A DNA stretch of 64,000 bases from Pseudomonas rhodesiae. GTDB taxonomy: Bacteria; Pseudomonadota; Gammaproteobacteria; Pseudomonadales; Pseudomonadaceae. Shown piece by piece: positions 53,326 to 64,000 of this stretch. A program made the translations under genes and the position numbers. Below the pieces are notes generated by a model. It was given only the letters and a program-made list of their open reading frames with translations. It had not been told where the DNA came from and did not search any database. How positions within the stretch are numbered: the stretch's first letter is position 1; each line of letters starts with the position of its first letter. Where the stretch lies: positions 62,001-126,000 of the forward strand of contig NZ_VFEU01000012.1 of NCBI RefSeq assembly GCF_007858255.1, given 5' to 3'.

Positions 53326-53601
53326 TCAGCCCCAGCGCATCACACTCAACAGCCATACCAGGGACAGCGCGGACGCTACCCAGATGCTCCAGTCGGTAAC
53401 GCCGATTACCAGCAAATGCAGGTAGGCGCTGCCGAGAAGACCGATAAACAAACGATCGCCACGGGTGGTGCTGATCGGCAGAAACCCGCGTCGCGGGATG
53501 CTCGGCGAACGCAGCTCCCAGGTAGTCATGCCCGCCAGAATCAGGGCGATGCCGCCAAAGAACAGTGCGGTGGGGGTGGTCCAGGCCATCCATTCCATCA
53601 T
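53326..53601 (-). CDS. glpU: DUF2160 small membrane protein, GlpU-like
   Basis: 91 aa with three membrane segments, starting MMEWMAWTTPTALFFGG. The TTWELRSPSIPRRGFLPISTTRGDRLFIGLLG loop is typical of DUF2160, a small protein regularly found inside this type of importer operon. The function is unknown; it may be an accessory subunit. It lies between the permease and binding-protein genes. Confidence 0.82.
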   Translation of the reverse strand: MMEWMAWTTPTALFFGGIALILAGMTTWELRSPSIPRRGFLPISTTRGDRLFIGLLGSAYLHLLVIGVTDWSIWVASALSLVWLLSVMRWG

Positions 53602-53609
53602 CGAATCCT

Positions 53610-54410
<801 letters not shown>

Positions 54411-54420
54411 GTTGGCGGCC

Positions 54421-55283
54421 TCAGCGGTTGGCGTCGGAGTGGGTCATGGCGGTGTAGAACAGCCAGGACACCAACAGGATGATCAGGAAATACACCAGGG
54501 AAAACGCCGCCGCCGGACCCAGGTCGAATTGACCTACGGCCATCTGGGTCAATGTCTGACTCAGGAACGTAGTGGCGTTACCCGGTCCGCCGCCGGTCAG
54601 GACGAAGGGCTCGGTGTAAATCATGAAGCTGTCCATAAAGCGCAGCATCACCGCGATCAACAGCACGCTCTTCATTTTGGGCAACTGGATATGTCGGAAA
54701 ACTGCCCAGGTCGACGCGCGATCGATACGCGCAGCCTGGTAGTACACGTCCGGAATCGCCCGCAGGCCGGAATAACACAGCAGGGCCACCAGTGAGGTCC
54801 AGTGCCATACGTCCATCACCAGCACCGTGACCCAGGCGTCCATGGTGTTGGCCGCGTAGTTGTAGTTGATCCCCAGGGCGGTGAGGGTCGAGCCCAGCAG
54901 GCCGATATCGGCGCGGCCGAAGATCTGCCAGATGGTGCCCACCACGTTCCACGGAATCAGCAGCGGGATAGCCAGGATAATCAGCACCAGCGACGACCAG
55001 CGGCCTTTGGTCGGCATGGTCAGGGCAATGGCGATACCCAGCGGGATTTCGATCAACAGCACGCAGGCCGAATAGATGAACTGGCGCAGCAACGAGTCGT
55101 GCAGGCGCGGGTCGAGCAGCACCTGCTTGTACCAGTCGGCCCCGACAAAGTAGCGGCTGGACTGGTCGAAAATGTCCTGCACCGAGTAGTTGACCACGGT
55201 CATCATCGGGATCACCGCACTGAACGCCACCAGCAGGAACACCGGCAGTACCAGCCACCAGGCTTTGTTGTTCTGCACCTTGT

Positions 55284-55287
<4 letters not shown>
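54421..55287 (-). CDS. glpP: ABC importer permease, GlpP-like
   Basis: 288 aa, MalF-type permease with six helices from the ATG at 55287, which has GGAGG upstream and overlaps the ATPase stop by four bases. The EAA loop is RAIPDVYYQAARIDRASTWAVFRHIQLPKMK near residues 185-215. A longer frame to 55332 was rejected. Confidence 0.88.
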
Positions 55288-56380
<1,093 letters not shown>

Positions 56381-56381
<1 letters not shown>

Positions 56382-57475
56382 CAGGCAACCCTCGCGACAC
56401 GGCGCCCGGGGGCCTGGACCAAGCGGCCCTGACCATCGAACACAAACAGTTTATGGGTGGGGATATACACGCGGATCGGCGCATCGACGTCGTACTCATG
56501 CACCCCCGGCAGGTGCAGCACCAGTAGGAAATGTTCGCTGCGCACATGCAAAAAAGTTTCGGAGCCGCTGATCTCAGCCACCTCCACGGTCACCGCCAGC
56601 TCCAGGTCATCGTCGTTGCTTGGCACCAGGCTGATATGGCTGGGGCGTATGCCGAAACGGAACTCGCCCTCCCCGATCGGACGCAGGTCCACATTGAGGG
56701 GGAAATGCACGAAATTGGCGAAGCTCACTTCGTTGCCGCTGATCCGCCCGGGCATCAGGTTGATCGGTGGTTCGGAAAACAGCTCAGCGGCCAGTACCGT
56801 CTGGGGCTGGTGATAAACCTCGGCGGCCTTGCCACTCTGAATCACCCGGCCTTCGTGGAGGATGGTGGTGGTGCCACCCAGGGCCAGGGCTTCGTTGGGC
56901 TCGGTGGTGGCATAGATGGCGATGGTGTGCCGCGCGGCGAACAGCTCGCGCATTTCCTGACGCAGCTCTTCGCGCAGTTTGTAGTCCAGGTTCACCAGCG
57001 GCTCGTCGAACAGGATCAGTTCGGCATCCTTCACCAAGGCCCGGGCCATGGCGGTACGTTGCTGCTGGCCACCGGACAGTTCGAGCGGGTGGCGTTGCAG
57101 GAATTTTTCGATGCGCAGCATCCTGGCGGTTTCCAGCACCTTGCTCTGGATCAGCTCATGGGCCATGCCGGCCTGGCGCAACGGCGAGGCGATGTTCTCG
57201 AACACGGTCATGGTCGGGTAGTTAATGAACTGCTGATAGACCATCGACACATTACGCAGGCGCACCGGCTTGTGGGTGACGTCCACGCCGTTCATCAGGA
57301 TGCGGCCGCTGTCGGGCTTGTCCAGCCCAGCCATCAGACGCATCAGGCTGGTCTTGCCGGAGAGCGTCCGGCCAAGCAGAACGTTGAAGGAACCGGGTTC
57401 GAAACGCAGGTTGGCGTCGTCGATCCAAGTCTGGCCTTCGACAACGCGGGAGACATGTTCCAGGGTCAATGACAT
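56381..57475 (-). CDS. glpS: ABC importer ATPase 1, GlpS-like, no switch histidine
   Basis: 364 aa. Walker A reads LGRTLSGKTS (unusual RTL), signature LSGGQQQR is perfect, Walker B is LILFDEPLVNLDYKL, but the H-switch region is YATTEPNEAL, with threonine where ATPase 2 has histidine. A TOBE-like C-terminal domain is present. First gene of the operon; a -24/-12 promoter lies about 50-60 bases upstream. Confidence 0.88.
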
Positions 57476-57520
57476 GACACGACCTTTTTATTATTGGAAT
57501 GAATCTGGCCAGTCGTCAGA

Positions 57521-57536
57521 GCGAGTTTCGTGCCAA
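57521..57536 (-). promoter_or_regulatory. Sigma-54 (-24/-12) promoter of the importer operon
   Basis: Read on the minus strand: TTGGCACGAAACTCGC. The GG and GC doublets are separated by exactly ten bases, as required for sigma-54; the -12 element is TCGC instead of TTGC. A start site near 57510 would give a leader of about 35 nt before glpS. An adjacent sigma-54 activator gene supports it. Confidence 0.8.
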
Positions 57537-57586
57537 AAATGCAGGTACTTGATTCACAAGGAAATGGGGCTTAGGTGATGTTCAGG

Positions 57587-57641
57587 AGTGAACAATTTGG
57601 TTGAGCAAGTGAACAGTTTGGGGCTTGACAGTGAACAGTTC
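57587..57641. promoter_or_regulatory. Three phased repeats, candidate activator-binding sites
   Basis: AGTGAACAATT at 57587, AGTGAACAGTT at 57608 and AGTGAACAGTT at 57630. Spacings are 21 and 22 bases, two helical turns, placing all sites on one DNA face. The third contains the perfect dyad GAACAGTTC. They lie 50-120 bases upstream of the -24/-12 promoter, where enhancer sites for a sigma-54 activator are expected. Confidence 0.7.
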
Positions 57642-57743
57642 TGAACAACACTCTTTGAAGCCGATTGAATGCTCAACGCATTTTGTAGCGTTGGCGCCAG
57701 TAGATTGCGCAAGACCCCAAAACAATAAAAAGAAGGTCGCCCC

Positions 57744-59573
57744 ATGGCCGAACCCTTGGCTCACGACACCATCATTCAGGACTCCTGGCGCCGTTGCCGC
57801 GCCTTTGGCCTGGACCACCAAAGCCCCCCCAGCTTTGACCAATTGCCTGCAGAGGGCATCAGCCAATTGCTGGAGAGCCAGCATTCCCTGGTGCAGACCA
57901 CTCACCAGGAAGTCCTGCCCTACTACGAAAATATCCTCAGCAACTCCAACTGCCTGATCATGCTGGCTGACAACCAGGGCCAAGTGCTGACGTCGTGGGG
58001 CACCCAGCGTTTTATCGAACCCAAGCTGGCCCGTGGTTTCAGCGCCGGCGCCAGCTGGCTGGAGCGCGCCAGCGGCACCAATGCCATCGGCACCGCCTTG
58101 GCCTGTGCCCAGGCGGTGCACATCGCGCACGACGAACACTTTCTCAAGGCCAACCGCTTTATGACCGGTTCCGCGGCGCCGATCTTCGATGCCCAGCGCG
58201 AAATCATCGCGGTGTTGGACGTTTCCAGCGACAGCTACCTGCCACCCTCCCATACCCTCGGCATGGTCAAAATGATGAGCCAGACCGTGGAGAACCGGTT
58301 GATCCTCAACCTGTTTCGCGGCGAGCACTTCCAGCTGACCTTCAACACCGGTTTGAGCAATCTCGATAGCCAGTGGGCGGGGTTGCTGATTTTCGATGAA
58401 AGCGGCCAGGTGCTCTCGGCCAACCGTCGCGCCGACAACCTGCTGGGCATCAGTTTGTCGCGCGTGATGATCGACAGCCTGTTCAAAGTGTCGTTGCTGG
58501 AATTGCTCAACCAGCCCGAAGGCTTGCCATTCTCATTGCAGGCGGCCGGGCGCAACCGCTTCCAGTGCCTGCTCAAGCGTCCCCTCCAGCAGCCGGTGCA
58601 AGCCCGCGTATTTACCGATCCCAAGGCTCGCGAACCGCGCCCTACGCCTGCCCCCACGGCCATCGGTCTCAAGACCCTGCACTTTGGCGACCCGCGCGTG
58701 GAAAAAGCCGTGCGCCAGGCCGAGCGCCTGCTAGAAAAAGACATTCCGCTGCTGATCCACGGCGAAACCGGAGTGGGCAAGGAAGTGTTCGTCAAAGCCT
58801 TGCACCAGGCCAGTTCCCGCAGCCGCCAGGCCTTTATCGCGGTGAACTGTGCGGCGATTCCCGCCGAATTGGTGGAATCGGAATTGTTTGGCTACGAAAA
58901 AGGCGCGTTCACCGGCGCCAATCAGAAAGGCAGCATCGGCCTGATCCGCAAAGCGGACAAGGGCACACTGTTTCTCGATGAAATTGGTGACATGCCACTT
59001 CCGACCCAGGCGCGGCTATTGCGGGTTTTGCAAGAACGCTGCGTGCAACCGGTGGGCAGCAGCGACCTGTTCCCGGTGGATCTGCGCATAATCTCCGCCA
59101 CCAATCGAGCCTTGCGCGAGTGGGTGCAGGCCGGGCGTTTCCGCGAGGATTTGTACTACCGCATCGGCGGCCTGACCCTGGAACTGCCCCCATTGCGCGA
59201 ACGCCGTGACAAACAGGCGCTGTTCCAACAACTGTGGCAACAGCATCGCGAGCCGACGCAAAGGGCCGGCTTGAGCGCCGAGGTGCTGGCGCTGTTCGAG
59301 CAGCACCCTTGGCCGGGCAATCTGCGCCAGGTCAGTAGCGTGCTGCAGGTGGCGCTGGCGATGGCCGAAGAGCAGCCGATCCGCGTCGAGCATCTGCCGG
59401 ACGACTTCTTCGTCGACCTGGACCGGGCGGCGCCGGCCCCGGCCAACGATGGGCTGGACGACAGCGACGACCTGACCCGGCGCCTCAAAGCCGCCGGCGG
59501 TAATATTTCCCACCTTGCCAGGGAACTGGGAGTGAGCCGAAACACCTTGTATAAACGCCTGCGCCAGCATTAG
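57744..59573 (+). CDS. AcoR-type sigma-54 dependent transcriptional activator
   Basis: 609 aa. An N-terminal GAF-like sensor spans about 50-180, with PAS-like middle 200-270. The AAA+ domain has Walker A HGETGVGKE, the GAFTGA sigma-54 loop (GYEKGAFTGANQKG) and Walker B GTLFLDEIGDM. A C-terminal Fis-type HTH ends HLARELGVSRNTLYKRLRQH. It is divergent from the importer operon with a 268-base regulatory gap and probably activates it in response to substrate. It overlaps the convergent fecR end. Confidence 0.93.
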   Translation: MAEPLAHDTIIQDSWRRCRAFGLDHQSPPSFDQLPAEGISQLLESQHSLVQTTHQEVLPYYENILSNSNCLIMLADNQGQVLTSWGTQRFIEPKLARGFSAGASWLERASGTNAIGTALACAQAVHIAHDEHFLKANRFMTGSAAPIFDAQREIIAVLDVSSDSYLPPSHTLGMVKMMSQTVENRLILNLFRGEHFQLTFNTGLSNLDSQWAGLLIFDESGQVLSANRRADNLLGISLSRVMIDSLFKVSLLELLNQPEGLPFSLQAAGRNRFQCLLKRPLQQPVQARVFTDPKAREPRPTPAPTAIGLKTLHFGDPRVEKAVRQAERLLEKDIPLLIHGETGVGKEVFVKALHQASSRSRQAFIAVNCAAIPAELVESELFGYEKGAFTGANQKGSIGLIRKADKGTLFLDEIGDMPLPTQARLLRVLQERCVQPVGSSDLFPVDLRIISATNRALREWVQAGRFREDLYYRIGGLTLELPPLRERRDKQALFQQLWQQHREPTQRAGLSAEVLALFEQHPWPGNLRQVSSVLQVALAMAEEQPIRVEHLPDDFFVDLDRAAPAPANDGLDDSDDLTRRLKAAGGNISHLARELGVSRNTLYKRLRQH

Positions 59574-60502
59574 CGCGGCTTGACCACCACCAGCAGGTCG
59601 GTGAAGTACTCGACCTGAATCGGCAGGTTATCGGCCAACGCCGACAGCGCCGCCGAGGTGTCATCCAGCTTGAACACCCCGGACACGCGCATATCGCCCA
59701 AAGCAGCGGCGTCGAACCGCAACAGGCCGTGGCGATAGCTGGCCAGGGTTTGCAGCACCTCGGTCAAGGGTTGATCGTTGACCTTGAGCAGGCCACGGGT
59801 CCAGGCGTCCGCGTCGGCATTACCGATAGGCTGGGGCGGCTGGGCGCGGCCGTGGTCCACCACCGAGCGTTGCCCGGCCGTGACCTTGACGCTTTCGCTG
59901 GCCTGCCCTTTGACCGCCACGGTGGACTCGATCACCGTCACCAGCGTCGAGCCGTCCGCCGCGCGCTTGACCAGGTAGCGCGTACCCAACGCCGTCGCCG
60001 TGCCTTGGTTGGTGCGCACCACGAAGGGCCGTTGCGCGTCCTTGGCCACATCGACCCACAGCTCCCCCTGCAACAGCTCGATCACTCGCTGATGGCCGTC
60101 GAATTTCACGTCCACCGCCGAGTTGCTGTTGAGCTGCAACTGGCTGCCGTCTGCCAGGGCGATTTGGCGGCGCTCGCCGACGCCGGTGCGCTGGTCGGCC
60201 ATCCACACCGGCATATGTTCCAGGCTCAGCCATCCGCACAGCAACACACCGAGCAGGCCTACCACCTGGGCTCCGCGCGCGCGTGGCGTGGGAAAAGCGC
60301 GCTTCAGGGCAATGCGCGCCGGTTGCGCGGGCACGGTGTCGAAACTCCCCCACAGGCCGCGCATACGCTCGATGGCCACCCCGTGGCGCGGGTCGGCCTG
60401 GCACCAGGCCTCGAATGCCCGGCGCTCGGCTTCGCTGACATCTTCGTCGTGCAGACGCGTCAGCCAATTCGCCGCTTGCTGAATGATCTGTTCGGAACTC
60501 AC
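59570..60502 (-). CDS. fecR: FecR-type anti-sigma/regulator
   Basis: 310 aa from a GTG in the GTGA overlap with fecI. The N-terminal cytoplasmic DUF4880 domain has AANWLTRLHDEDVSEAERRAFEAWCQADPRHG; a membrane helix lies about 77-97, then the periplasmic FecR domain (GERRQIALADGSQLQLNSNSAVDV, GELWVDVAKDAQRPFVVRT). It controls the FecI-type sigma factor in response to a receptor signal. Confidence 0.92.
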   Translation of the reverse strand: MSSEQIIQQAANWLTRLHDEDVSEAERRAFEAWCQADPRHGVAIERMRGLWGSFDTVPAQPARIALKRAFPTPRARGAQVVGLLGVLLCGWLSLEHMPVWMADQRTGVGERRQIALADGSQLQLNSNSAVDVKFDGHQRVIELLQGELWVDVAKDAQRPFVVRTNQGTATALGTRYLVKRAADGSTLVTVIESTVAVKGQASESVKVTAGQRSVVDHGRAQPPQPIGNADADAWTRGLLKVNDQPLTEVLQTLASYRHGLLRFDAAALGDMRVSGVFKLDDTSAALSALADNLPIQVEYFTDLLVVVKPR

Positions 60503-61041
60503 GACAGCGGGTCCGCCGCGTGCAGGCTGTGGTAGCAGTGCACCAGGGCACTGGAAATGTAGTTTTTGACCGAGCTGGGGGACACGTTCAAGCGCAGGGC
60601 GATTTCGCTGTAGGTCAGCCCGTCGAGGCGGCTCAGCAGAAACGCTTCGCGGGCCTTGGCCGGCAAACCGGTGAGCATCTCGGCGATACGCTCCAAGGCT
60701 TGCAGTGCCACATGAATGGCTGCCGGATCGGGCACGCCGGCATCTTCACTCTGGATTGCCAGCGCTTGCAGGTAGGCTTTTTCAATGCGCCGCCGACGCG
60801 CGCCATCGATCAGCAGGCGCCCCGCCGTGGTCGCCAAAAAAGCTCGCGGCTCTTGGATGTGCTGCGGCTCGGACAGCATCAAGACGCGAATAAACGCATC
60901 ATGGGCCAGGTCCGCAGCCTGTTGCGAGCACCCGAGTTTTTTGCGCAGCCAACCGTGTAACCAGCCATGGTGTTCGCGGTACATCGCCGTAAGGGTCTGC
61001 TGACGCACTGGATCGCCCAGCGCGGCCGGAATGTCATGCAT
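60499..61041 (-). CDS. fecI: FecI-type ECF sigma factor
   Basis: 180 aa from the ATG at 61041; a TTG at 61047 would add two residues. Region 2 is DLAHDAFIRVL and region 4 LDGLTYSEIALRLNVSPSSVKNYISSAL. It drives the iron-uptake receptor gene in analogous systems. The spacer to the receptor gene is only 86 bases on the same strand, so a separate promoter is not certain. Confidence 0.93.
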   Translation of the reverse strand: MHDIPAALGDPVRQQTLTAMYREHHGWLHGWLRKKLGCSQQAADLAHDAFIRVLMLSEPQHIQEPRAFLATTAGRLLIDGARRRRIEKAYLQALAIQSEDAGVPDPAAIHVALQALERIAEMLTGLPAKAREAFLLSRLDGLTYSEIALRLNVSPSSVKNYISSALVHCYHSLHAADPLS

Positions 61042-61127
61042 GCGCAAAAACTTCTCAAATGGGAAATATTACCAATTGCGCGAACAATGCCAGTAAAACG
61101 CTATGGGAGCAAGGGCTGACACCCGGC

Positions 61128-63245
61128 TTAACGCCAGCTCCATGACACACCGGTGTAAATGCCACGACCGTCCGCCGGGGTTGAACGCGCGGCATCCAAG
61201 CCTTTGTCGTCGTAACCGGGCGTCACGGTGTTGGCGTAACGCCGGTTGGTCAGATTGCGCAGGTCGACCCAGGCTTGCCAGTCTTGTTTGGGGGCGTCGT
61301 AGCCGAGGGTGGCGCCCAGTGTGGTGTAGGACGCGGCGTAGTAGGAATTGGCGTAATCCACCGCCACTCGCGACGAATGCTCAGTGTTGAGGCTGGTGTA
61401 GAACCCCGTCGGGTGGCTGTAGCGCAGCTGCGCCTGGTAGTAATGCTTGGGGATGCCCGGCAAGCTGTTGTCGCCAAAGCGCTCGTCGTCGCGGTAATGG
61501 AAGTCACTGAAGGTGTAGGCCTGGCGCAGGGCGAGCTGACCGTTGCGGCCGCCCTCCCACAGCGGACTGAGCAGGCTCAGTTCCACACCCTGATGCACGG
61601 TGGGGCTGGCGTTGGACTCGGCGATCACGGCATTGGCGGTGGCTGTTTGTGCCTGGGTCTCGACGCTGAGCAGTTCGTGGCGCACCTCGGAGCGGTACAG
61701 CGCCAAGTCCCACTGACCAAACCACTGCTCGCCCCGCCCGCCGATTTCCAGGGTAGTGGCGGTCTGGTTTTTCAACTTCACGCCTTCACGCTGCAAGCCA
61801 GTGGCCGGGCCGCTGCGCTCAGGGAAATAGCGGTTGGAACCCCAGATCATCGACCAGGCGTGCGGCGGCTCCACCGAGCGGCTCAAGTTGCCGTACACCT
61901 GCAATTGCGCGGTGAAGTCATAGCGCAGGCCGATGCGCGGCGCGTAGTCCCAATCGTGCTGGCTGACCGGCGTGCCCGTGGCCGGGTAGGTCACTTCGGT
62001 TTCGCGGCGGGTGTAGATCGCCGCAAGGCCAGTGGTCAGCCACAGGTCCGGAACCAGCTCCAGGTCGTTGCCCACATGCAGCACGGTGTCGGAACCCAGG
62101 TAGCTGTAGTCGCGGGTTTTAGTGCCGGGAGCGTAGGACGCAGTATTATTCGCGGGAGTGCGTACATATTCCGACGTGCCATTGTTGGGCATTGCCTGAG
62201 TGGTGCGCAGCCCCACGGTCGTCTTGCTGTCGTGGCCGAACAGCGTGTCCTGGCGGATGTAATTGAGGGTGCCGCTGATATCGGTATAGGCGACTTTCAG
62301 GCGATTGGTGCCTTCGCGCAGGTCCATGGGGTAATCGTGGTAGGCCAGGCCTACCTCGACCCGACTGTTGTCATCCAACTGCAAGGTGGTCTTGTTGGCC
62401 AGCCAGGTGGAACCGGGTTGCAGGCGCTTGGAATCGCGGGCGGCATTGAGGCGATTGGCCGCGCGTGGATCATGGCTGATCTGGTCACGGGTGAGTTTGC
62501 CGGGGGTGTCGTTGGTGGTTTCGCGGTAGCGCAGGTAAAAACGCGTCTCCAGATTCGGGTTGAAGCGATAGCCGAAGTTGGCGGCAACCCCTTTGCCGGT
62601 GGCGGCGCTTTGGTGTTGATAGCCGTCGGACTCGGAATCGGTAAGGCTGATGTAGTAATCGGCATCCCCCAGCACCTGGCCCGAACTGATCTCACGCTGC
62701 CCGTAGCCACGGCTGCCCATCTCATAGCGCAGTTGCAGCTTGGGCGCGTCGTAGCCGGTGCGGGTCACGTAATTGACCGCCCCGCCCAGCGCCAGCGCGC
62801 CTTGGTCAAAACCGTTGGCACCACGCAACACCTCGACCCGGCTTTGCCATAGCGGGTCTTTGAGTTCGTAGGGCGTACCGCCCGGGCCGGTCAATGGCAG
62901 GCCGTCGAACATTTCGTACAAGCCGGAAGCGTGGGCGCCTGGGCCGCGATTGAGGCCCGAGCCGCGAATGGACAGTTTCACCCCTTCGTTATTAGCCGCC
63001 TTGGCGTACACCCCAGCCTGGTACTTGAACACGTCTTCATTGGAACTGACCCGCCCCTGCTGCACGCTGTTCATGTCGATGTAGTTAGTGGCGCCAGGCA
63101 CGCTGCGCAATTGCGCCTGGGCCACTTCGCCAGCGCTGGCCTCGCTGCTGGTGACTTCCACCGGCGCCAATTGCAGTTCTTCGGCATGCCCCAGAGAGGT
63201 CAGGGCCAAGGCAGCAAACAGAAACGGAGGTTGACGCAACAGCAT
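61128..63245 (-). CDS. TonB-dependent siderophore receptor without N-terminal signalling domain
   Basis: 705 aa from the ATG at 63245 with AAGGA about 11 nt upstream. Signal peptide about 1-21, a TonB-box-like segment LQLAPVEVTSS, then plug (about 45-150) and a beta barrel ending in an aromatic residue before arginine (VSWSWR). Between signal peptide and plug there is no space for the STN signalling domain used by FecA-type receptors. It imports an iron chelate or similar compound; the ligand is unknown. Confidence 0.9.
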   Translation of the reverse strand: MLLRQPPFLFAALALTSLGHAEELQLAPVEVTSSEASAGEVAQAQLRSVPGATNYIDMNSVQQGRVSSNEDVFKYQAGVYAKAANNEGVKLSIRGSGLNRGPGAHASGLYEMFDGLPLTGPGGTPYELKDPLWQSRVEVLRGANGFDQGALALGGAVNYVTRTGYDAPKLQLRYEMGSRGYGQREISSGQVLGDADYYISLTDSESDGYQHQSAATGKGVAANFGYRFNPNLETRFYLRYRETTNDTPGKLTRDQISHDPRAANRLNAARDSKRLQPGSTWLANKTTLQLDDNSRVEVGLAYHDYPMDLREGTNRLKVAYTDISGTLNYIRQDTLFGHDSKTTVGLRTTQAMPNNGTSEYVRTPANNTASYAPGTKTRDYSYLGSDTVLHVGNDLELVPDLWLTTGLAAIYTRRETEVTYPATGTPVSQHDWDYAPRIGLRYDFTAQLQVYGNLSRSVEPPHAWSMIWGSNRYFPERSGPATGLQREGVKLKNQTATTLEIGGRGEQWFGQWDLALYRSEVRHELLSVETQAQTATANAVIAESNASPTVHQGVELSLLSPLWEGGRNGQLALRQAYTFSDFHYRDDERFGDNSLPGIPKHYYQAQLRYSHPTGFYTSLNTEHSSRVAVDYANSYYAASYTTLGATLGYDAPKQDWQAWVDLRNLTNRRYANTVTPGYDDKGLDAARSTPADGRGIYTGVSWSWR

Positions 63246-63475
63246 GAGGGCAAATCCTTGAAATTCGGAGGCGTGCAAGGCTTGGCCCAGCACGCGGGCA
63301 GTGTTGGGAAGGCAACGGTGGGCGACAAGTCACGCCCGATTAGCACATCGAACTTTCCCACGGCAGCATCAGAACCGAATGAAGGCAGAACAGCACGTCG
63401 CAACCCGACGAAACCTCCAGCACCTGCGTGAGGTCCACTGCTCAACTCACCGCGCGCATTCAAAAGGAAACCACT

Positions 63476-63757
63476 ATGTCGCTGACACACGAAGGTACCG
63501 CCCATGTACTCCTGGCCTCACGCCACCTCGGCGCCGAGCCGGAGGAATGCCCGAACCCGTCGGTCAATATTCGTCTGTCGGAAAATGGCACGCCGACCAT
63601 CGTGCGCCTGGAGGCGGATGGTCCGCTGCAATGGCCGGGGCACGCCAACCATGTCACGGTGACATTGCCCCAGGGGCGGGAAATAAAGGGGGTGATCGTG
63701 GAGATCAATCGGCAAACAGATAACGCCCACTGGCTGACGTTCAGCCTGGATGACTGA
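63476..63757 (+). CDS. Small hypothetical protein
   Basis: 93 aa, with AAAGGAAA 7 nt before the ATG. It is strand-rich (VNIRLSENGTPTIVRLEADG, HVTVTLPQG) and could form one small barrel or sandwich. No signal peptide or known family. Divergent from the receptor gene with a 230-base spacer in which no promoter could be placed. Confidence 0.65.
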   Translation: MSLTHEGTAHVLLASRHLGAEPEECPNPSVNIRLSENGTPTIVRLEADGPLQWPGHANHVTVTLPQGREIKGVIVEINRQTDNAHWLTFSLDD

Positions 63758-63776
63758 ACGCACTTAGCCCGTTAGT

Positions 63777-63799
63777 CGCCTGATCGAGCGCGTCAGGCG
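63777..63799. terminator. Hairpin between convergent genes
   Basis: CGCCTGA and TCAGGCG form a perfect 7-bp stem with a 9-nt loop between the small hypothetical gene and the convergent chemotaxis receptor gene. It is placed as a bidirectional terminator. Confidence 0.6.
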
Positions 63800-64000
63800 C
63801 TATTGCAGCTCGTTGGCAAAGCGCCCTACTGCACTGACCACTTGCTTGGCGCCGCCTTGGATTTCGGTGATGACCGCACCGGCCTGGTTGGCCAATGTCA
63901 GGCCTTGCTCGGCCTGTTCGCGGCTGCTGAACATTTCGGCGATGGCTTCATCGGCCAGCCTCTGGTTCTGTTGAACCACGCTGACAATCTCCTCCGTCGC
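63800..64000 (-). CDS. Methyl-accepting chemotaxis protein, C-terminal end (cut off)
   Basis: Only the last 66 codons lie in the window. They read EQAEQGLTLANQAGAVITEIQ and AKQVVSAVGRFANEL, the signature end of pseudomonad chemotaxis receptors (SREQAEQG, LANQAG, FANEL). The protein is a helical signalling domain that contacts CheA and CheW. Ligand domain and start lie beyond the window. Confidence 0.88.
   Translation of the reverse strand, partial: ATEEIVSVVQQNQRLADEAIAEMFSSREQAEQGLTLANQAGAVITEIQGGAKQVVSAVGRFANELQ

Noticed and set aside
57587..57641. Short direct repeats as a possible CRISPR array
   Set aside because: The repeats are only 11 bases with 10-base gaps, three in number, and sit in a promoter region; operator sites are the better reading.
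63246..63475. Cobalamin riboswitch before the TonB receptor
   Set aside because: I looked for the conserved B12-box and adjoining core elements on the minus strand and did not find a convincing match.
63200..63505. An open frame on the minus strand upstream of the receptor gene
   Set aside because: No ribosome site or recognisable protein; it crosses the receptor start and the small hypothetical gene.

Overview
The window is GC-rich, gene-dense DNA that looks like a chromosome segment of a denitrifying Pseudomonas, most likely of the P. fluorescens group. The grounds are a nirS-type heme d1 cluster in the pseudomonad order (F-D-L-G-H-J-E-N), Anr/Dnr-type boxes, Pseudomonas-style GGGGGC-AA-GCCCCC repeats between genes, and many pseudomonad housekeeping and accessory genes. 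No rRNA, tRNA, CRISPR array, integrase or intact insertion sequence was recognised. Both edges cut genes: nirF on the left and a chemotaxis receptor on the right.

Region 1 (1-10500) is denitrification and copper/heme handling. nirFDLGHJEN makes heme d1 for cytochrome cd1 nitrite reductase. A convergent HemN-like gene follows whose product has lost the radical-SAM cysteines. It and a four-helix membrane protein each have a perfect TTGAT-N4-ATCAA box about 65 nt upstream of the start codon. A DUF2946-like protein, a Sco-type chaperone and a PCuAC protein suggest copper delivery to a CuA site.

Region 2 (10500-26300) holds mixed single genes: cupin, HIT, DUF488, three GNAT acetyltransferases, a TPM-domain protein, an RsbQ-like hydrolase translationally overlapping a PAS histidine kinase, a DapF-like protein with a replaced catalytic cysteine, two divergent L,D-transpeptidases, a creatininase-family enzyme, envelope proteins, a YfcF-type GST and a DUF1624 membrane protein.

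Region 3 (26300-38800) is amino acid, sulfur and polyamine metabolism: metE; carboxynorspermidine synthase and decarboxylase; an IclR-linked amino-acid ABC transporter with a flavin amine oxidase; a methanethiol S-methyltransferase (MddA-like); and glutaminase.

Region 4 (38800-51550) is more accessory: a GIY-YIG protein with an unknown partner, SotB and YfeH transporters with an AraC regulator, an ArsR remnant, a small protein with a large SF1 helicase, a PotE-like antiporter, and an operon of a methyltransferase with a heme-oxygenase-like diiron protein.

Region 5 (51550-64000) contains a glpSTPQUV-type ABC importer. It is preceded by a -24/-12 promoter and three evenly spaced repeats, next to a sigma-54 activator. 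A TonB receptor-FecI-FecR iron system, a small unknown gene and a chemotaxis receptor end follow. The importer's two ATPases carry complementary defects that predict one good and one degenerate ATP site.

Best candidates for something undescribed: the cysteine-less HemN-like protein, the asymmetric importer ATPases with their sigma-54 control region, the RsbQ-PAS kinase pair, the methyltransferase/diiron pair, the GIY-YIG pair and the altered DapF-like enzyme.
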